Shown: piece by piece, positions 7,896-17,049 of the stretch | Layout: the number at the start of each line of letters is the position of its first letter | How positions within the stretch are numbered: the stretch's first letter is position 1 | Source of the DNA: Sedimenticola sp. | Lineage (GTDB): Bacteria; Pseudomonadota; Gammaproteobacteria; Chromatiales; Chromatiaceae | NCBI GenBank assembly: GCA_026196795.1 | Contig: JAPHUE010000052.1 | Location: 1 to 32,467, forward strand | DNA: 32,467 bases | Direction: 5' to 3' | The notes under the pieces: model-generated | Database searches by the model: none | The model's input: only the letters and a program-made list of their open reading frames with translations | What the model was told of the DNA's origin: nothing | Program-made: the position numbers and the translations under genes

Positions 7896-9713
7896 ATGAA
7901 TCAACCGCAAGGTGAGTGGAAAAAGAAGTACTTTGATAGTCTGGCTGACCTCGAGCGCAAGGAGGAGCGCTGGGAGCGTGTCGAATCGGCTTTAAGACGC
8001 TGTATATCCCGTCTCTCCCTGGTAGGGGATGGGCTAGACCCGCTATTGGATGAGCGGCTGGAGCAGCTACGTAACCGGGTCCGGGGTGAGCAGGACACCA
8101 AGGCATTGTTGCGCCTGGTTGAAGACATTGCGGGCAAGGCGGAGGGTGTTCAGGCCAGGCGTGAGCCTGAAGGTGATATCAGTGCAAGTGATTCTCTCTG
8201 GCTGACACTGTTCACCGAAGCCCAATTCCCTAAAAACCTTGAGAAACCGGCGCGCAAACTCACCAAGGTATTGAAAAAAACACCGGTAGCACCCGAGACC
8301 TTAAACGCCGCTAAGTCATTGGTACTGGAAGCCCTCTTGCTCACCCCGGCAGCTGAGCCTGAGCGAACAAAAGGGTTGATTGGCAAACTGTTCAACAAAG
8401 AGTCTGACAGCCGTGAGACTGTTGTAAATGCCGAGGTGCCGGAGTCAACCGAAAAAACGGCGGCGGTAGAGGGGCGTCAGCTATTAGTTTCCCTGGCCAG
8501 GCAGTTGGCACATCAACACAGTGCGGCGGATGAACTGCAGAAAGTAGCTGATAGTGCGGCTGCTGCAGTTAGCAATCACGTACTGGAACAGCTTGTTACC
8601 GACCTGGTTGGGATACTAACCGCCGGTTCCGGGTCTGCTCCTTTAGAGATGCTGCCTTCTGCTGATCAGGTATTACTGCAACTTATTGAGCGACTGGATG
8701 TTACTGAGCAACTGAAACCGAGAGTGCAGGCTCTCAGGAAGCAGCTGTCCAGAGGGATCATTGCCAAAGATATCCCCTCAATTCTCACCGAACTTTTGCA
8801 GCTGGTGGAATACGCCAAAACCCAGGCAGAAAATGAACGGCAGGAAGTTGAGCGTTTTCTGTTACAGATGACAGAGCAGCTCCAACAGTTAGACCAGGAG
8901 GTGACCGGTATAGGTGAGGTTGGGGGCGAGCTTGCGGAAAACAGTCACCGAATGGATCAGGATATGCAGGCGCAGATGGGGCACTTGCAGGAGAGCGTTG
9001 ACCAGGCGACGGATCTGAAAGACCTCAAGCACTCAATCACCGAACGATTAAGTTTGATACAGGAGCGCCTGCGGGGAAACCGTACGGACAATGAACGGTT
9101 GGTGGAGGATTTTGAGCAACGCATTGATCTGCTAACGACAAAGATTGGCGATATGGAGCATGAGACGGCCTCACTCAAAGAGTCTGTTGAAAAGGCTCGC
9201 ACCGAGGCATTCACCGATGCACTGACCGGATTAAATAATCGTCACGCCTTTGATTGTAAGTTGGAAGAGGAATTTACCCGCTGGAATCGCTATGGTTATC
9301 CTCTGAGCATGATTATTGTAGATGTTGATCACTTTAAGAAAGTGAATGATACCTATGGGCATCTGGCAGGCGATAAGGTGCTGCATGTGATTGGTGCGCA
9401 TCTGAAAAAGGCCACACGAAAGGTAGATTTTCCTGCGCGCTATGGTGGCGAAGAATTTGTGGTACTGTTGCCGGAAGTCGATCTCAAGGGTGCCAAGATT
9501 GTCGCTGAGAAAATCAGACGGGCTGTTGAAGAGAAGCCCTTCAGGTCTGGGGATAACCGGGTAAACATTACTGTCTCTTGTGGTGTGGCTCAATTCAGGA
9601 AGGGTGATGGAAGGAAAAACCCCTTTGAGCGGGCCGATGAGGCACTTTATCTGGCCAAACGGGGCGGACGTAATCGCTGCTGCACAGAAGAGCAGGTTAA
9701 GTTAGACGGCTAA
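7896..9713 (+). CDS. Soluble diguanylate cyclase with long N-terminal helical domain (DgcP-like layout)
   Basis: The 605-aa protein starts after a clear AGGGG ribosome site. It has no membrane segment. Residues 1-420 are helical and largely charged, opening with WKKKYFDSLADLERKEERWE and ending in a coiled coil (about 310-430). The GGDEF domain follows (about 435-600): DALTGLNNRHAF, DVDHFKKVNDTYGH, and GGEEF at about 517 preceded by RKVD, so both the active site and the RxxD I-site are intact. The layout resembles DgcP of Pseudomonas from memory; orthology is not proven. It is followed on the same strand by a response regulator and a histidine kinase, which suggests that its activity or localisation is tied to that module. 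Confidence 0.88.
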   Translation: MNQPQGEWKKKYFDSLADLERKEERWERVESALRRCISRLSLVGDGLDPLLDERLEQLRNRVRGEQDTKALLRLVEDIAGKAEGVQARREPEGDISASDSLWLTLFTEAQFPKNLEKPARKLTKVLKKTPVAPETLNAAKSLVLEALLLTPAAEPERTKGLIGKLFNKESDSRETVVNAEVPESTEKTAAVEGRQLLVSLARQLAHQHSAADELQKVADSAAAAVSNHVLEQLVTDLVGILTAGSGSAPLEMLPSADQVLLQLIERLDVTEQLKPRVQALRKQLSRGIIAKDIPSILTELLQLVEYAKTQAENERQEVERFLLQMTEQLQQLDQEVTGIGEVGGELAENSHRMDQDMQAQMGHLQESVDQATDLKDLKHSITERLSLIQERLRGNRTDNERLVEDFEQRIDLLTTKIGDMEHETASLKESVEKARTEAFTDALTGLNNRHAFDCKLEEEFTRWNRYGYPLSMIIVDVDHFKKVNDTYGHLAGDKVLHVIGAHLKKATRKVDFPARYGGEEFVVLLPEVDLKGAKIVAEKIRRAVEEKPFRSGDNRVNITVSCGVAQFRKGDGRKNPFERADEALYLAKRGGRNRCCTEEQVKLDG

Positions 9714-9723
9714 CTAATAAAGC

Positions 9724-9787
9724 GATGGCTCAATTAACATTTTATCCTGTTTGATGAGCCATCTCTCAAACAGAGAAGTATTTGAGA
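9724..9787 (+). promoter_or_regulatory. Two consecutive hairpins in the cyclase / response-regulator spacer
   Basis: GATGGCTCA (9724-9732) pairs with TGAGCCATC (9755-9763), and directly after it TCTCAAA (9764-9770) pairs with TTTGAGA (9781-9787). The second stem ends 7 bases before the ATG at 9795 and includes the GAG that would serve as ribosome site. There is no T-run, so this looks more like an mRNA-processing or translation-control structure than a terminator. Confidence 0.4.
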
Positions 9788-9794
9788 ATGTGGT

Positions 9795-11414
9795 ATGGCG
9801 ACCAAGATTGAACAACTACACTTTTTGATTATTGATGACTACGGTGATATGCGTGGTGTACTGCGCAATATGCTGCAATCTTTTGGTGTTACTCATATCG
9901 ATTCAGTGGCAAATGGACGTGAGGCCATGGCCCTGATTGAATCGAAGCGGTATGACGTTATTCTTTGTGATTATAATCTTGGTGATGGACGTGACGGACA
10001 ACAGATACTAGAAGAGATTCGCGCCAGAAGATTGGTTGGTGTCAGTACGGTGTTCGTCATGATAACGGCTGAAAATACCCGCCTGATGGTAATGGGGGCA
10101 GTGGAGTATGAGCCGGATTCCTATCTCACCAAACCCTTCACCAAAGACCTGCTGGCGCAGCGGTTAGAAAGATTGCTCAACCGAAAGGCCGATCTGCTGG
10201 AGATTGAAAACGCCATTGATCACAAAGAGTATGATGTAGCTAATGCTTTGCTGGATAAGCGGATTGAAGAAAATCCAAAAAATGTAAATGAGTTTATAAA
10301 ACTTAAAGCAGACCTCTGTATCAAGGCTGGGGCCTATGATCAGGCCGAGGCGATCTACTCAGGTGTGCTTGTACAGCGTGAGATTGCCTGGGCGCGCCTT
10401 GGTATCGGCAAGGCCTACTTTGGAAACCGGCGTTATGATGAGGCCAAAATGGTTTTTCAGGGTTTGCTGGATGGCAATGAGCGATTTATGGCGGCCTATG
10501 ATTGGCTTGCAAAGACCCAGTTAGCCCTTGATGAGCCGGTGCAGGCACAAAAGGTTCTGGAAACAGCTACATCACATTCAGCAAAGGCTATTGTACGACA
10601 ACGTGCATTAGGCGAGTTGGCAATGGCCAATCATGATGAAAAAGTGGCTGAACATGCCTTTAGTCAGGCTATTCATCTGGGTAAATACTCGATCTACAAG
10701 CACCCCTCGATTTATGCCAATCTGGCAAAAACAAAGGCGACTAATGCCAATGGCGAGGCAGGTCTAAGGGTATTGCGTGACCTGAAAAAAGCCTTCAAGG
10801 GTAATAAAGAGGCAGACCTTTATTCCTCTATGACAGAGGCGGTCTTACAGGAGGATATGGGTAATAGTGTGCGGGCAAGATCCTGCATGGATAATGCCCA
10901 TGAGCTGTATAAAGAACTGGGAACCAAGGCGGCTCCAGAACTTGCCCTGGATATGGCGCGCTCCTGCAGCAAAATGGGTGAGCTCGATCGTGCCCAGGAG
11001 TTTCTACAGCAGGCTGTAAAGAATAATCACTCAGACGAAGCCTTTTTGAAACAGGTAGGGGCTACCTTGGCCGATCTTGGTCTGTCAGATGACCCCAATG
11101 CACTGATCGCAGATATTAAGAAGGGTATTGTTCGCCTTAACAACAGGGGAGTAGAGCTAGCCAAGCAGGGTAAGTTGGATGAAGCCATGCTGTTATTTGA
11201 AGAGGCGGTGGATGGTATGCCGGGTAATAAGGTGGTCAATCTTAATGCGGCACGAATCTTCATGCTGCAGATGAAGAAGTCAGGCATCGTTCCAAAACGG
11301 ATTGATCAGGTGCGCGAATACCTTACGCGTGTAAGGCAGATGGACTCAGAGAATCGGACGCTGCATAAAATGGATCGCATGCTTAAACAGTTGCTGGATG
11401 GGGCCAAGCCTTAG
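9795..11414 (+). CDS. Response regulator: CheY-like receiver fused to TPR repeats
   Basis: The protein is 539 aa. Residues 8-130 are a receiver domain: acidic pocket IIDDYGD (D14/D15), phospho-acceptor D59 in LCDYNLGDG, T/S in MITAEN and the conserved lysine in YLTKPFTKD. From about 150 to 480 the sequence consists of helix pairs with the tetratricopeptide pattern (for example AGAYDQAEAIYSGVL, NRRYDEAKMVFQGLL, QGKLDEAMLLFEEAV). No DNA-binding or enzymatic output domain is present, so output is by protein-protein contact. The next gene is a small histidine kinase whose start lies 16 bp beyond this stop, making it the likely cognate kinase. The diguanylate cyclase upstream is a candidate target. 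Confidence 0.88.
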   Translation: MATKIEQLHFLIIDDYGDMRGVLRNMLQSFGVTHIDSVANGREAMALIESKRYDVILCDYNLGDGRDGQQILEEIRARRLVGVSTVFVMITAENTRLMVMGAVEYEPDSYLTKPFTKDLLAQRLERLLNRKADLLEIENAIDHKEYDVANALLDKRIEENPKNVNEFIKLKADLCIKAGAYDQAEAIYSGVLVQREIAWARLGIGKAYFGNRRYDEAKMVFQGLLDGNERFMAAYDWLAKTQLALDEPVQAQKVLETATSHSAKAIVRQRALGELAMANHDEKVAEHAFSQAIHLGKYSIYKHPSIYANLAKTKATNANGEAGLRVLRDLKKAFKGNKEADLYSSMTEAVLQEDMGNSVRARSCMDNAHELYKELGTKAAPELALDMARSCSKMGELDRAQEFLQQAVKNNHSDEAFLKQVGATLADLGLSDDPNALIADIKKGIVRLNNRGVELAKQGKLDEAMLLFEEAVDGMPGNKVVNLNAARIFMLQMKKSGIVPKRIDQVREYLTRVRQMDSENRTLHKMDRMLKQLLDGAKP

Positions 11415-11430
11415 ACAAGGAAAACGTGCA

Positions 11431-12099
11431 ATGAAATTCTACGACGTATTAGCATCTTTGATCCATGACATGAAAAACTCTCTAAGTATGGTGGTGCATA
11501 CACTCGAGCAAATGACAGAAGATCCCTCGTTTCACTATGACAAGCCAGAACGCGTCACGGCCCTGCAAAATGAGGCAAATAGGCTTAATAATAATCTGAT
11601 TGAACTGCTCACGCTTTATAACATAGAAAACGAAAGAATCTCTCCAACCATTGAGGATGTAGATGTTGCTAACTTTCTTGAAGAAGTTATAGCAGAGAAT
11701 CATGCTTCTGCTGAAGCTAATCACATCAATCTGTTTGCTGAGTGTGATCCGGATCTTTACGGCTACTTTGATGAAGGACTGGTCCGTGGTGTCATGAATA
11801 ATCTTGTTGGAAATGGGCTTCGCTATACGCGGGATACATTGTGCGTATCCGCTTCACAGGAAGATAATTATCTGGTTCTCCGGGTTGAAGATAATGGTGC
11901 GGGGTATCCAAAAGAGATGTTAGCTGCTCAATCTTCTCAGGATTTACATCGTGATATAGCAGAGGGAAGAACTCAGTTGGGTTTATACTTTGCTACCCTC
12001 ATTGCCGAAATGCATAAGAACAAAGAGCAAGTGGGTTTTATACGCCTGGAAAATGGTTACAAGCTCACTGGTGGCTGTTTTTCTGTCTGGTTGCCCTGA
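11431..12099 (+). CDS. Small sensorless histidine kinase (HDMKN type)
   Basis: The protein is 222 aa from the ATG at 11431, which has an AAGGA ribosome site; the upstream start at 11398 in the ORF track overlaps the previous gene and is unlikely. The protein begins almost directly with the phospho-acceptor helix (LIHDMKNSLSMV, H12). It goes on to an ATPase domain with N-box MNNLVGNGLRYT, G1 box VEDNGAGYP and a G2-like LGLYFATLIAEM. There is no transmembrane, PAS or other input domain, so it probably acts as the soluble partner of the TPR response regulator in the same operon. It could act as kinase or phosphatase. Confidence 0.85.
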   Translation: MKFYDVLASLIHDMKNSLSMVVHTLEQMTEDPSFHYDKPERVTALQNEANRLNNNLIELLTLYNIENERISPTIEDVDVANFLEEVIAENHASAEANHINLFAECDPDLYGYFDEGLVRGVMNNLVGNGLRYTRDTLCVSASQEDNYLVLRVEDNGAGYPKEMLAAQSSQDLHRDIAEGRTQLGLYFATLIAEMHKNKEQVGFIRLENGYKLTGGCFSVWLP

Positions 12100-12295
12100 T
12101 TCCCTTTCTGACAAATCGTGTTCTGATTTTATCTTCTTTGTTGTTTTTTAGTACAATAATCAATTATTTTTCTTTGAAAACTGTATAGAATGAGTGTCAG
12201 GCGGGACAGCCTGTTGTCACCGTCACCTATTGACTTCATTAGATTTGTAGAAATTTTAATGATAGTGATTATTTATGCAGGGGAGAGTGGTTAAT

Positions 12296-14020
12296 ATGAG
12301 TTGTAAAATTGGGTTTTGTCGCGGTTCGTTTATTTTTATCGTTTCTCTGCTAGCGTTTTATTTATCACCAATCAGTGCCCAGCAATCAGGGCAAATAGCC
12401 AACGAACAGGTTGTACTGGAAGAACCCTCCGCTGCAAATGTTACGCAAGGCCTTCTTGGCGAGTTAAAAAGTCTGGGTGCTGAACTGGACCAGATCCACC
12501 TCGATCTGAATAAGGCGACAGGTGATGATCAGCTTGCGTTGAATAATCGATCACTTCAATTAAAAAGCAGCTACCGTAAAACGATGCGTAAGTTGCTTAA
12601 AGAACTCATTGATCAGAAAGAGAGTGGTGTAGATACGTCTGATCTAGTAGAGAAAATTAAACAACCTGCAAAAGAGTTAACCCAGATTATTCGAAAGGAT
12701 ATCGAATTTGTACAGAAGGAGATTGAGTCATTACGAACGCAGCAAGAAAAAGCCACGCCTGAACAAACGCTAAAAATACAAGAATCCCTCTCTTCCTCAT
12801 TAGATCGCAACAGCGATCTTATACTGGCCCTATTTGAACAAAGTGAGAAGATGTCTCTGTTGGGTTTGGATGCAAGAAAGGACATAACATATCTGGATGC
12901 TTTACTGAAAGAGCGGGCAAAAAATAGTGCGGGAAGGATTGAAGTATTTCTGGATAAAATAAAAAAAATAGAGAAACGGCAAGCAAACGCAACCGATGAT
13001 GAAAAAAAGAATATGGCGGTTGAATTGCAGTTATTAACAGAAAAGAAGCAGAACAATGCCAAAAGTCTGGCACTAACTATTGATATCATGGGGAAGCGCA
13101 ATATTGATACAACGCCTTATAGTCAGTTACTCATAATGGCTACGGGTGAGATTAGCGGCGATATCTTTGACAGGAAGGTGGTAATTGGACTCACTCAAAA
13201 GTGGATGGAGTCGTTGATGGAGTGGGCGCAAGAGAATGGCCCGGGGTTATTCCTCAAGGCCTTGGTTATCGGTTTTATTTTACTGTTGTTCAAATTCCTT
13301 TCAAGTCTGGCGGAGCGCTTGGTCAGACGTGCTTTGAGTGCTTCAAAACTCCATATTTCCAAGTTGCTTCAGGATTTCTTTGTTAATCTTTCCAGCAAGG
13401 CCGTGATGGTTGTTGGATTGCTGGTAGCACTTTCACAAATGGGTGTTCAGGTTGGTCCGCTGTTAGCTGGCCTGGGCGTCATTGGTTTTATCCTGGGCTT
13501 CGCCTTGCAGGAAACGTTGTCGAATTTTGCTTCTGGATTGATGATCTTGATTTATCGGCCCTATGATATCGGAAACACCATTGAAGCGGGCGGGGTTACG
13601 GGTAAAGTTCAAGAGATGAATATGGTGGCAACCACAATAATGACACCCGATAATCAAAAGTTGGTTGTGCCTAATAACAAGATATGGGGTGGGGTGATAC
13701 GCAATGTGACTGCCCAGACAAAACGTCGTGTGGATATGGTATTTGGGATTGGTTACGGTGACGATATGGCAAAGGCTGAAAATATACTTCGCAATATTGT
13801 CGAATCAGACACAAGAGTTCTAAAAGACCCAGAACCGATTATAAAAGTGCATACGTTGGGTGAGTCATCGGTCGACTTTATTGTACGTCCGTGGGTCAGT
13901 ACCCCAGACTATTGGGATGTGTACTGGGATGTGACACGAAAAGTCAAAGAACAGTTTGATGCTAATGGCGTCTCCATACCCTTCCCGCAGCGTGATATTC
14001 ATATGATCAGTAATACTTAG
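12296..14020 (+). CDS. MscS-family mechanosensitive channel with periplasmic coiled-coil domain
   Basis: The protein is 574 aa from the ATG at 12296, which follows GGGGAGAG; the in-frame ATG at 12275 precedes that site. A signal peptide (FIFIVSLLAFYLSPISAQQ) is followed by about 290 residues of charged helices, probably periplasmic coiled coil. Three membrane helices come next at about 315-430. The pore helix and beta domain are typical of MscS: GLGVIGFILGFALQETLSNFASG, YRPYDIGNTIEAGG, TPDNQKLVVPNNKIW and NVTAQTKRRVDMVF. Short MscS is about 286 aa, so the N-terminal half is an added module comparable in idea to MscK/YbdG-type extensions. It releases solutes in hypo-osmotic shock. The preceding 196 bp are AT-rich and probably carry its own promoter. 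Confidence 0.9.
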   Translation: MSCKIGFCRGSFIFIVSLLAFYLSPISAQQSGQIANEQVVLEEPSAANVTQGLLGELKSLGAELDQIHLDLNKATGDDQLALNNRSLQLKSSYRKTMRKLLKELIDQKESGVDTSDLVEKIKQPAKELTQIIRKDIEFVQKEIESLRTQQEKATPEQTLKIQESLSSSLDRNSDLILALFEQSEKMSLLGLDARKDITYLDALLKERAKNSAGRIEVFLDKIKKIEKRQANATDDEKKNMAVELQLLTEKKQNNAKSLALTIDIMGKRNIDTTPYSQLLIMATGEISGDIFDRKVVIGLTQKWMESLMEWAQENGPGLFLKALVIGFILLLFKFLSSLAERLVRRALSASKLHISKLLQDFFVNLSSKAVMVVGLLVALSQMGVQVGPLLAGLGVIGFILGFALQETLSNFASGLMILIYRPYDIGNTIEAGGVTGKVQEMNMVATTIMTPDNQKLVVPNNKIWGGVIRNVTAQTKRRVDMVFGIGYGDDMAKAENILRNIVESDTRVLKDPEPIIKVHTLGESSVDFIVRPWVSTPDYWDVYWDVTRKVKEQFDANGVSIPFPQRDIHMISNT

Positions 14021-14123
14021 GGATCTCCTGTTCAAATCATGCCTTGGTGTCTGGCGAGCGTGCAATAAGTGTATATATTTGTTTGCTGATAGGCTACACA
14101 GAGTGATTATTTATCTGGATTTT

Positions 14124-16205
14124 CTAATCTCTTGGAGTTACGCTGATTTTTAATGGAAGGGTAATATAAAAACTTGTGCCGACACCATCTTGGGAATCAA
14201 AAGTCAATCGGCCCTGATGTTTTTCGGTAATCGTCTGGTAGGCCAAAGAGAGCCCTTGGCCGGTACCTTTTCCTACCTCTTTAGTGGTAAAGAAAGGGTC
14301 GAATATTTTGTCCTGAATGTGAGTTGGAATTCCGCTGCCATTATCTTTAATACAGATAACAATGGAATCGTTCTCTCTGTAGGTGCTTATATGTATCACT
14401 CTGCTTATCAGATCTGTTTCAGTCTGAATGTTTTGTATGGCGTGTGCTGCATTGATAATAATATTAAGTATTACTTGTTTGATTTCGCCAATATAACAAC
14501 AGACCAGTGGCAGTGATGAATCGAGGTCTGTTTGCATCTCGGCTATATATTTCCACTCGTTCCGTGACACTGCAATGGTGCTTTCAATTGCTTTGTTAAT
14601 ATCTTCTTCGGTAAGGTTCTCTGATCCCATATGTGAAAATCCCTTCATGGCACTAACGATCTCGGCTACCCGGTCAATGCCCTCCAGGGATTGGTCTGCA
14701 GAGATGGGCAGTTCTTCGCGGATAAATTCAAAATCATACTCTTCTTCCAGTAGCTTAAGATGCTCTTTTAATACCGAATGCTGATTGTCATCAGCGATGT
14801 CAATGATCATACGGTTTTGTTTGTTAATGTATTCAATTAATTCAGAAACATTCTCTTTTATAAAAATCGTATTATCTCTGATAAACTGAATGGGTGTGTT
14901 GATTTCATGTGCAACACCAGCTGCCAATGTACCTATGGATTCAAGCTTCTGGGCACGCAAGAGTTCTCTTTCGAGTTGTTCAGTTTTCGCGCTTTCTAGC
15001 TTGCGCTCGGTTATGTCCTCATAAATACAAAGGACGCCGGAGATCTCTTCATAAAGATTAAATAGCGGGAGCACACTGCGGTCAAACCATTTTTCATGAT
15101 CATTCTTGTCGATAACTTTCTCAATTGCATGAACTACTGGCTCTTGTGATAACAGGATGGCAGCGTCGGATTCTGAAAAGTGTTTTTCGATATTTTGATC
15201 TAGTTGCAGGATCTGGATTTGGGTGATGCTAATATCCAGCGGATTATCAATGCCTACATCTTCTGCAAATTGTTGATTGCAACCAAGATAATCCCCCCGT
15301 AAATTCTTCCAGTAGATACTTTGGGGAATGGTATCCAAGACAAGCTGGCGCATGCGCCTTGCTTTATGCAGGGCCTCTTCACTCCTTTTTCGCTCGGTTA
15401 TATCAATAACCGTACCCTCAATGCACTGGTCACTCTTGAAATAGATGGCTGAAATGGAAACCTCTTTGATTATCCCATTAGGTAAGGTGATTGGTATTTC
15501 GTAATCAAATAGTTGTGCATTTCTGCGTAATTCATCTAATAAGATTTTCCGGTTTTCTTTAGGGATAAAGTCATTCAAGAAGAATTTGCTCAGAAGTTCT
15601 TGATGATCTGTTTCCAGTAGTTCTTGTGTGGCTCTATTGGCTTTTATAAAGCGACCTGTAGCAATATCTATTTTCCACATGCCTACCAGGCTAGCTTCAT
15701 ACAGACTTCTGTATTCTGTCTCGCTCCTTCGCAATAGGAGATAGGTCCATATAACAGCGGTGACCAGGAACAGTATAAGGAAAATATAGATAGTGTCGTA
15801 GATAGTCTTGCGATACCACTCTACTTCAATGACACCTAACCTGTTTCCCTGGTAGGTAATAGCTGTTTTGTATTTTTCTTGTCCAATAACGCCCAGAGCA
15901 AGAAGAGGGCGGTCAATTCCGCTCAACTCTGGACCATTGATGCTTGTGAAAATATTTCCCTGCTCGTCAGTTATGACTACCTGTCTATAACTATTTTGAT
16001 CTGCAGCTAGTCTGAGATAGTCAGTGATCGTATGAGGAGTGATATCCCACATTGATTTGGCTATGACTTTAGCGTGTTCATGAACCGTTTCTTTTAGCTG
16101 ATTAGCACTGTATCGGTTTGCCAGTGCTACCAATATTGCGAAAGTGAATATCAATAGAATACTGGCGGTAAGAATCAGCTTTCTGTTTTTATGTTTGTTT
16201 GTCAT
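14124..16205 (-). CDS. Membrane PAS-PAS sensor histidine kinase
   Basis: The 693-aa protein has a first membrane helix at about 9-30, a periplasmic region of about 100 residues and a second helix near 135-157. Two PAS domains follow: about 165-275, from SLYEASLVGMWKIDIATG, and about 285-405, from LDTIPQSIYWKNLRGDYLG. The kinase core has H-box GTLAAGVAHEINTPIQF, N-box NIIINAAHAIQ, G1 IKDNGSGIP, F-box FDPFFTTKEVGKGTGQGLSL and a C-terminal LTFDSQDGVGTSFYITLPL. It has no receiver domain and no response regulator lies next to it, so its partner is elsewhere. It is the second gene after the solute-binding protein (41-bp gap), which may be its ligand-loading sensor. Confidence 0.9.
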   Translation of the reverse strand: MTNKHKNRKLILTASILLIFTFAILVALANRYSANQLKETVHEHAKVIAKSMWDITPHTITDYLRLAADQNSYRQVVITDEQGNIFTSINGPELSGIDRPLLALGVIGQEKYKTAITYQGNRLGVIEVEWYRKTIYDTIYIFLILFLVTAVIWTYLLLRRSETEYRSLYEASLVGMWKIDIATGRFIKANRATQELLETDHQELLSKFFLNDFIPKENRKILLDELRRNAQLFDYEIPITLPNGIIKEVSISAIYFKSDQCIEGTVIDITERKRSEEALHKARRMRQLVLDTIPQSIYWKNLRGDYLGCNQQFAEDVGIDNPLDISITQIQILQLDQNIEKHFSESDAAILLSQEPVVHAIEKVIDKNDHEKWFDRSVLPLFNLYEEISGVLCIYEDITERKLESAKTEQLERELLRAQKLESIGTLAAGVAHEINTPIQFIRDNTIFIKENVSELIEYINKQNRMIIDIADDNQHSVLKEHLKLLEEEYDFEFIREELPISADQSLEGIDRVAEIVSAMKGFSHMGSENLTEEDINKAIESTIAVSRNEWKYIAEMQTDLDSSLPLVCCYIGEIKQVILNIIINAAHAIQNIQTETDLISRVIHISTYRENDSIVICIKDNGSGIPTHIQDKIFDPFFTTKEVGKGTGQGLSLAYQTITEKHQGRLTFDSQDGVGTSFYITLPLKISVTPRD

Positions 16206-16246
16206 GCTGAAGTAGCTTGTATTATATTACAGGGATGGTTGGATAA

Positions 16247-17020
16247 TTATTGCCACTTTTTTATGATGCGTTCATAAGTGCCATCGCTAATCATTGCCTT
16301 TATTGCATCGTCTATCAGCTCTGCTTTCTCTGCAAAGGGTGACTTTTTTGATATGCAGAAGGTAAATGGGGCTGTGTCAAAAGTTACTGGGACCTTTACC
16401 ACTTTATCCTGTAGGCCAAGCAGTTTTAAATTGTAAAAAACCAGCTGGGGATTCTCGACAAGAATATCTCCACGCTTTAAGGCCAGCTTTTTCAGGACCG
16501 TGCCAAAAACACCTGAAAACTCAACATCTAAGCCATTTTCCTTTACAAGATTCTTTTCTGTCCACCCATTTCCCAGGTAATCAATAAGTGCATAAGGCTT
16601 GAGCTCACTGAGTGACTTGATCTTATGCATGGCCTCAAGTTGTGGATGACCATTATAGGTGAAGATGGTTTTATCCATCATCAGGAGAGGTGTCTTGGTT
16701 GATGTAGTGTAACTCCTGCGTTCAGGCGTCGGGGTCGATATATAGGCATCTTCAGTCCCGGTTCGGACCTCTTGTTGTGCTCTGGCCCAGGAATACTCAC
16801 TGTAGACTACTTTCCAGCCCAGGCGATTAACCAGTACTTCATCTGTCAGGTCAACAAAAAGCCCAACGGTTTTGCCTGATGCTTGGTCATACCAGTGAAA
16901 GGGTTTGTACTCATCGTGTGACAGCTTGAAGGTGATCTGTTCCGCTGATGCAGTCAGGGTCGAGAATATCAGGCAGATCAGGCTGAGCACTCTCACGCTC
17001 TTGTTGATTAACGCTGGCAT
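16247..17020 (-). CDS. Periplasmic solute-binding protein (SBP_bac_3-like)
   Basis: The 257-aa protein has a clean Sec signal peptide (LSLICLIFSTLTASA, cut before EQ) and a good AGGAG ribosome site. The mature part resembles polar amino-acid binding proteins of the family-3 type: FKLSHDEYKPFHWYD, GLFVDLTDEVLVNRLGWKV, YSWARAQQEVRTGTEDAYIS and a C-terminal AIKAMISDGTYERIIKKW. There is no ABC permease or ATPase gene nearby. Instead it precedes a membrane histidine kinase by 41 bp on the same strand, so a sensory role delivering a ligand signal to the kinase is more likely than transport. Its promoter must lie in or beyond the palindromic repeat that begins 29 bp upstream. Confidence 0.85.
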   Translation of the reverse strand: MPALINKSVRVLSLICLIFSTLTASAEQITFKLSHDEYKPFHWYDQASGKTVGLFVDLTDEVLVNRLGWKVVYSEYSWARAQQEVRTGTEDAYISTPTPERRSYTTSTKTPLLMMDKTIFTYNGHPQLEAMHKIKSLSELKPYALIDYLGNGWTEKNLVKENGLDVEFSGVFGTVLKKLALKRGDILVENPQLVFYNLKLLGLQDKVVKVPVTFDTAPFTFCISKKSPFAEKAELIDDAIKAMISDGTYERIIKKWQ

Positions 17021-17049
17021 GCATATCTCCTTTTTTTATTGTAGATAGC

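Noticed and set aside
12613-13101. 162-aa minus-strand ORF inside the MscS gene
   Set aside because: Ser/Phe-rich translation is the shadow of the coiled-coil region of MscS, which has a signal peptide, ribosome site and family match.
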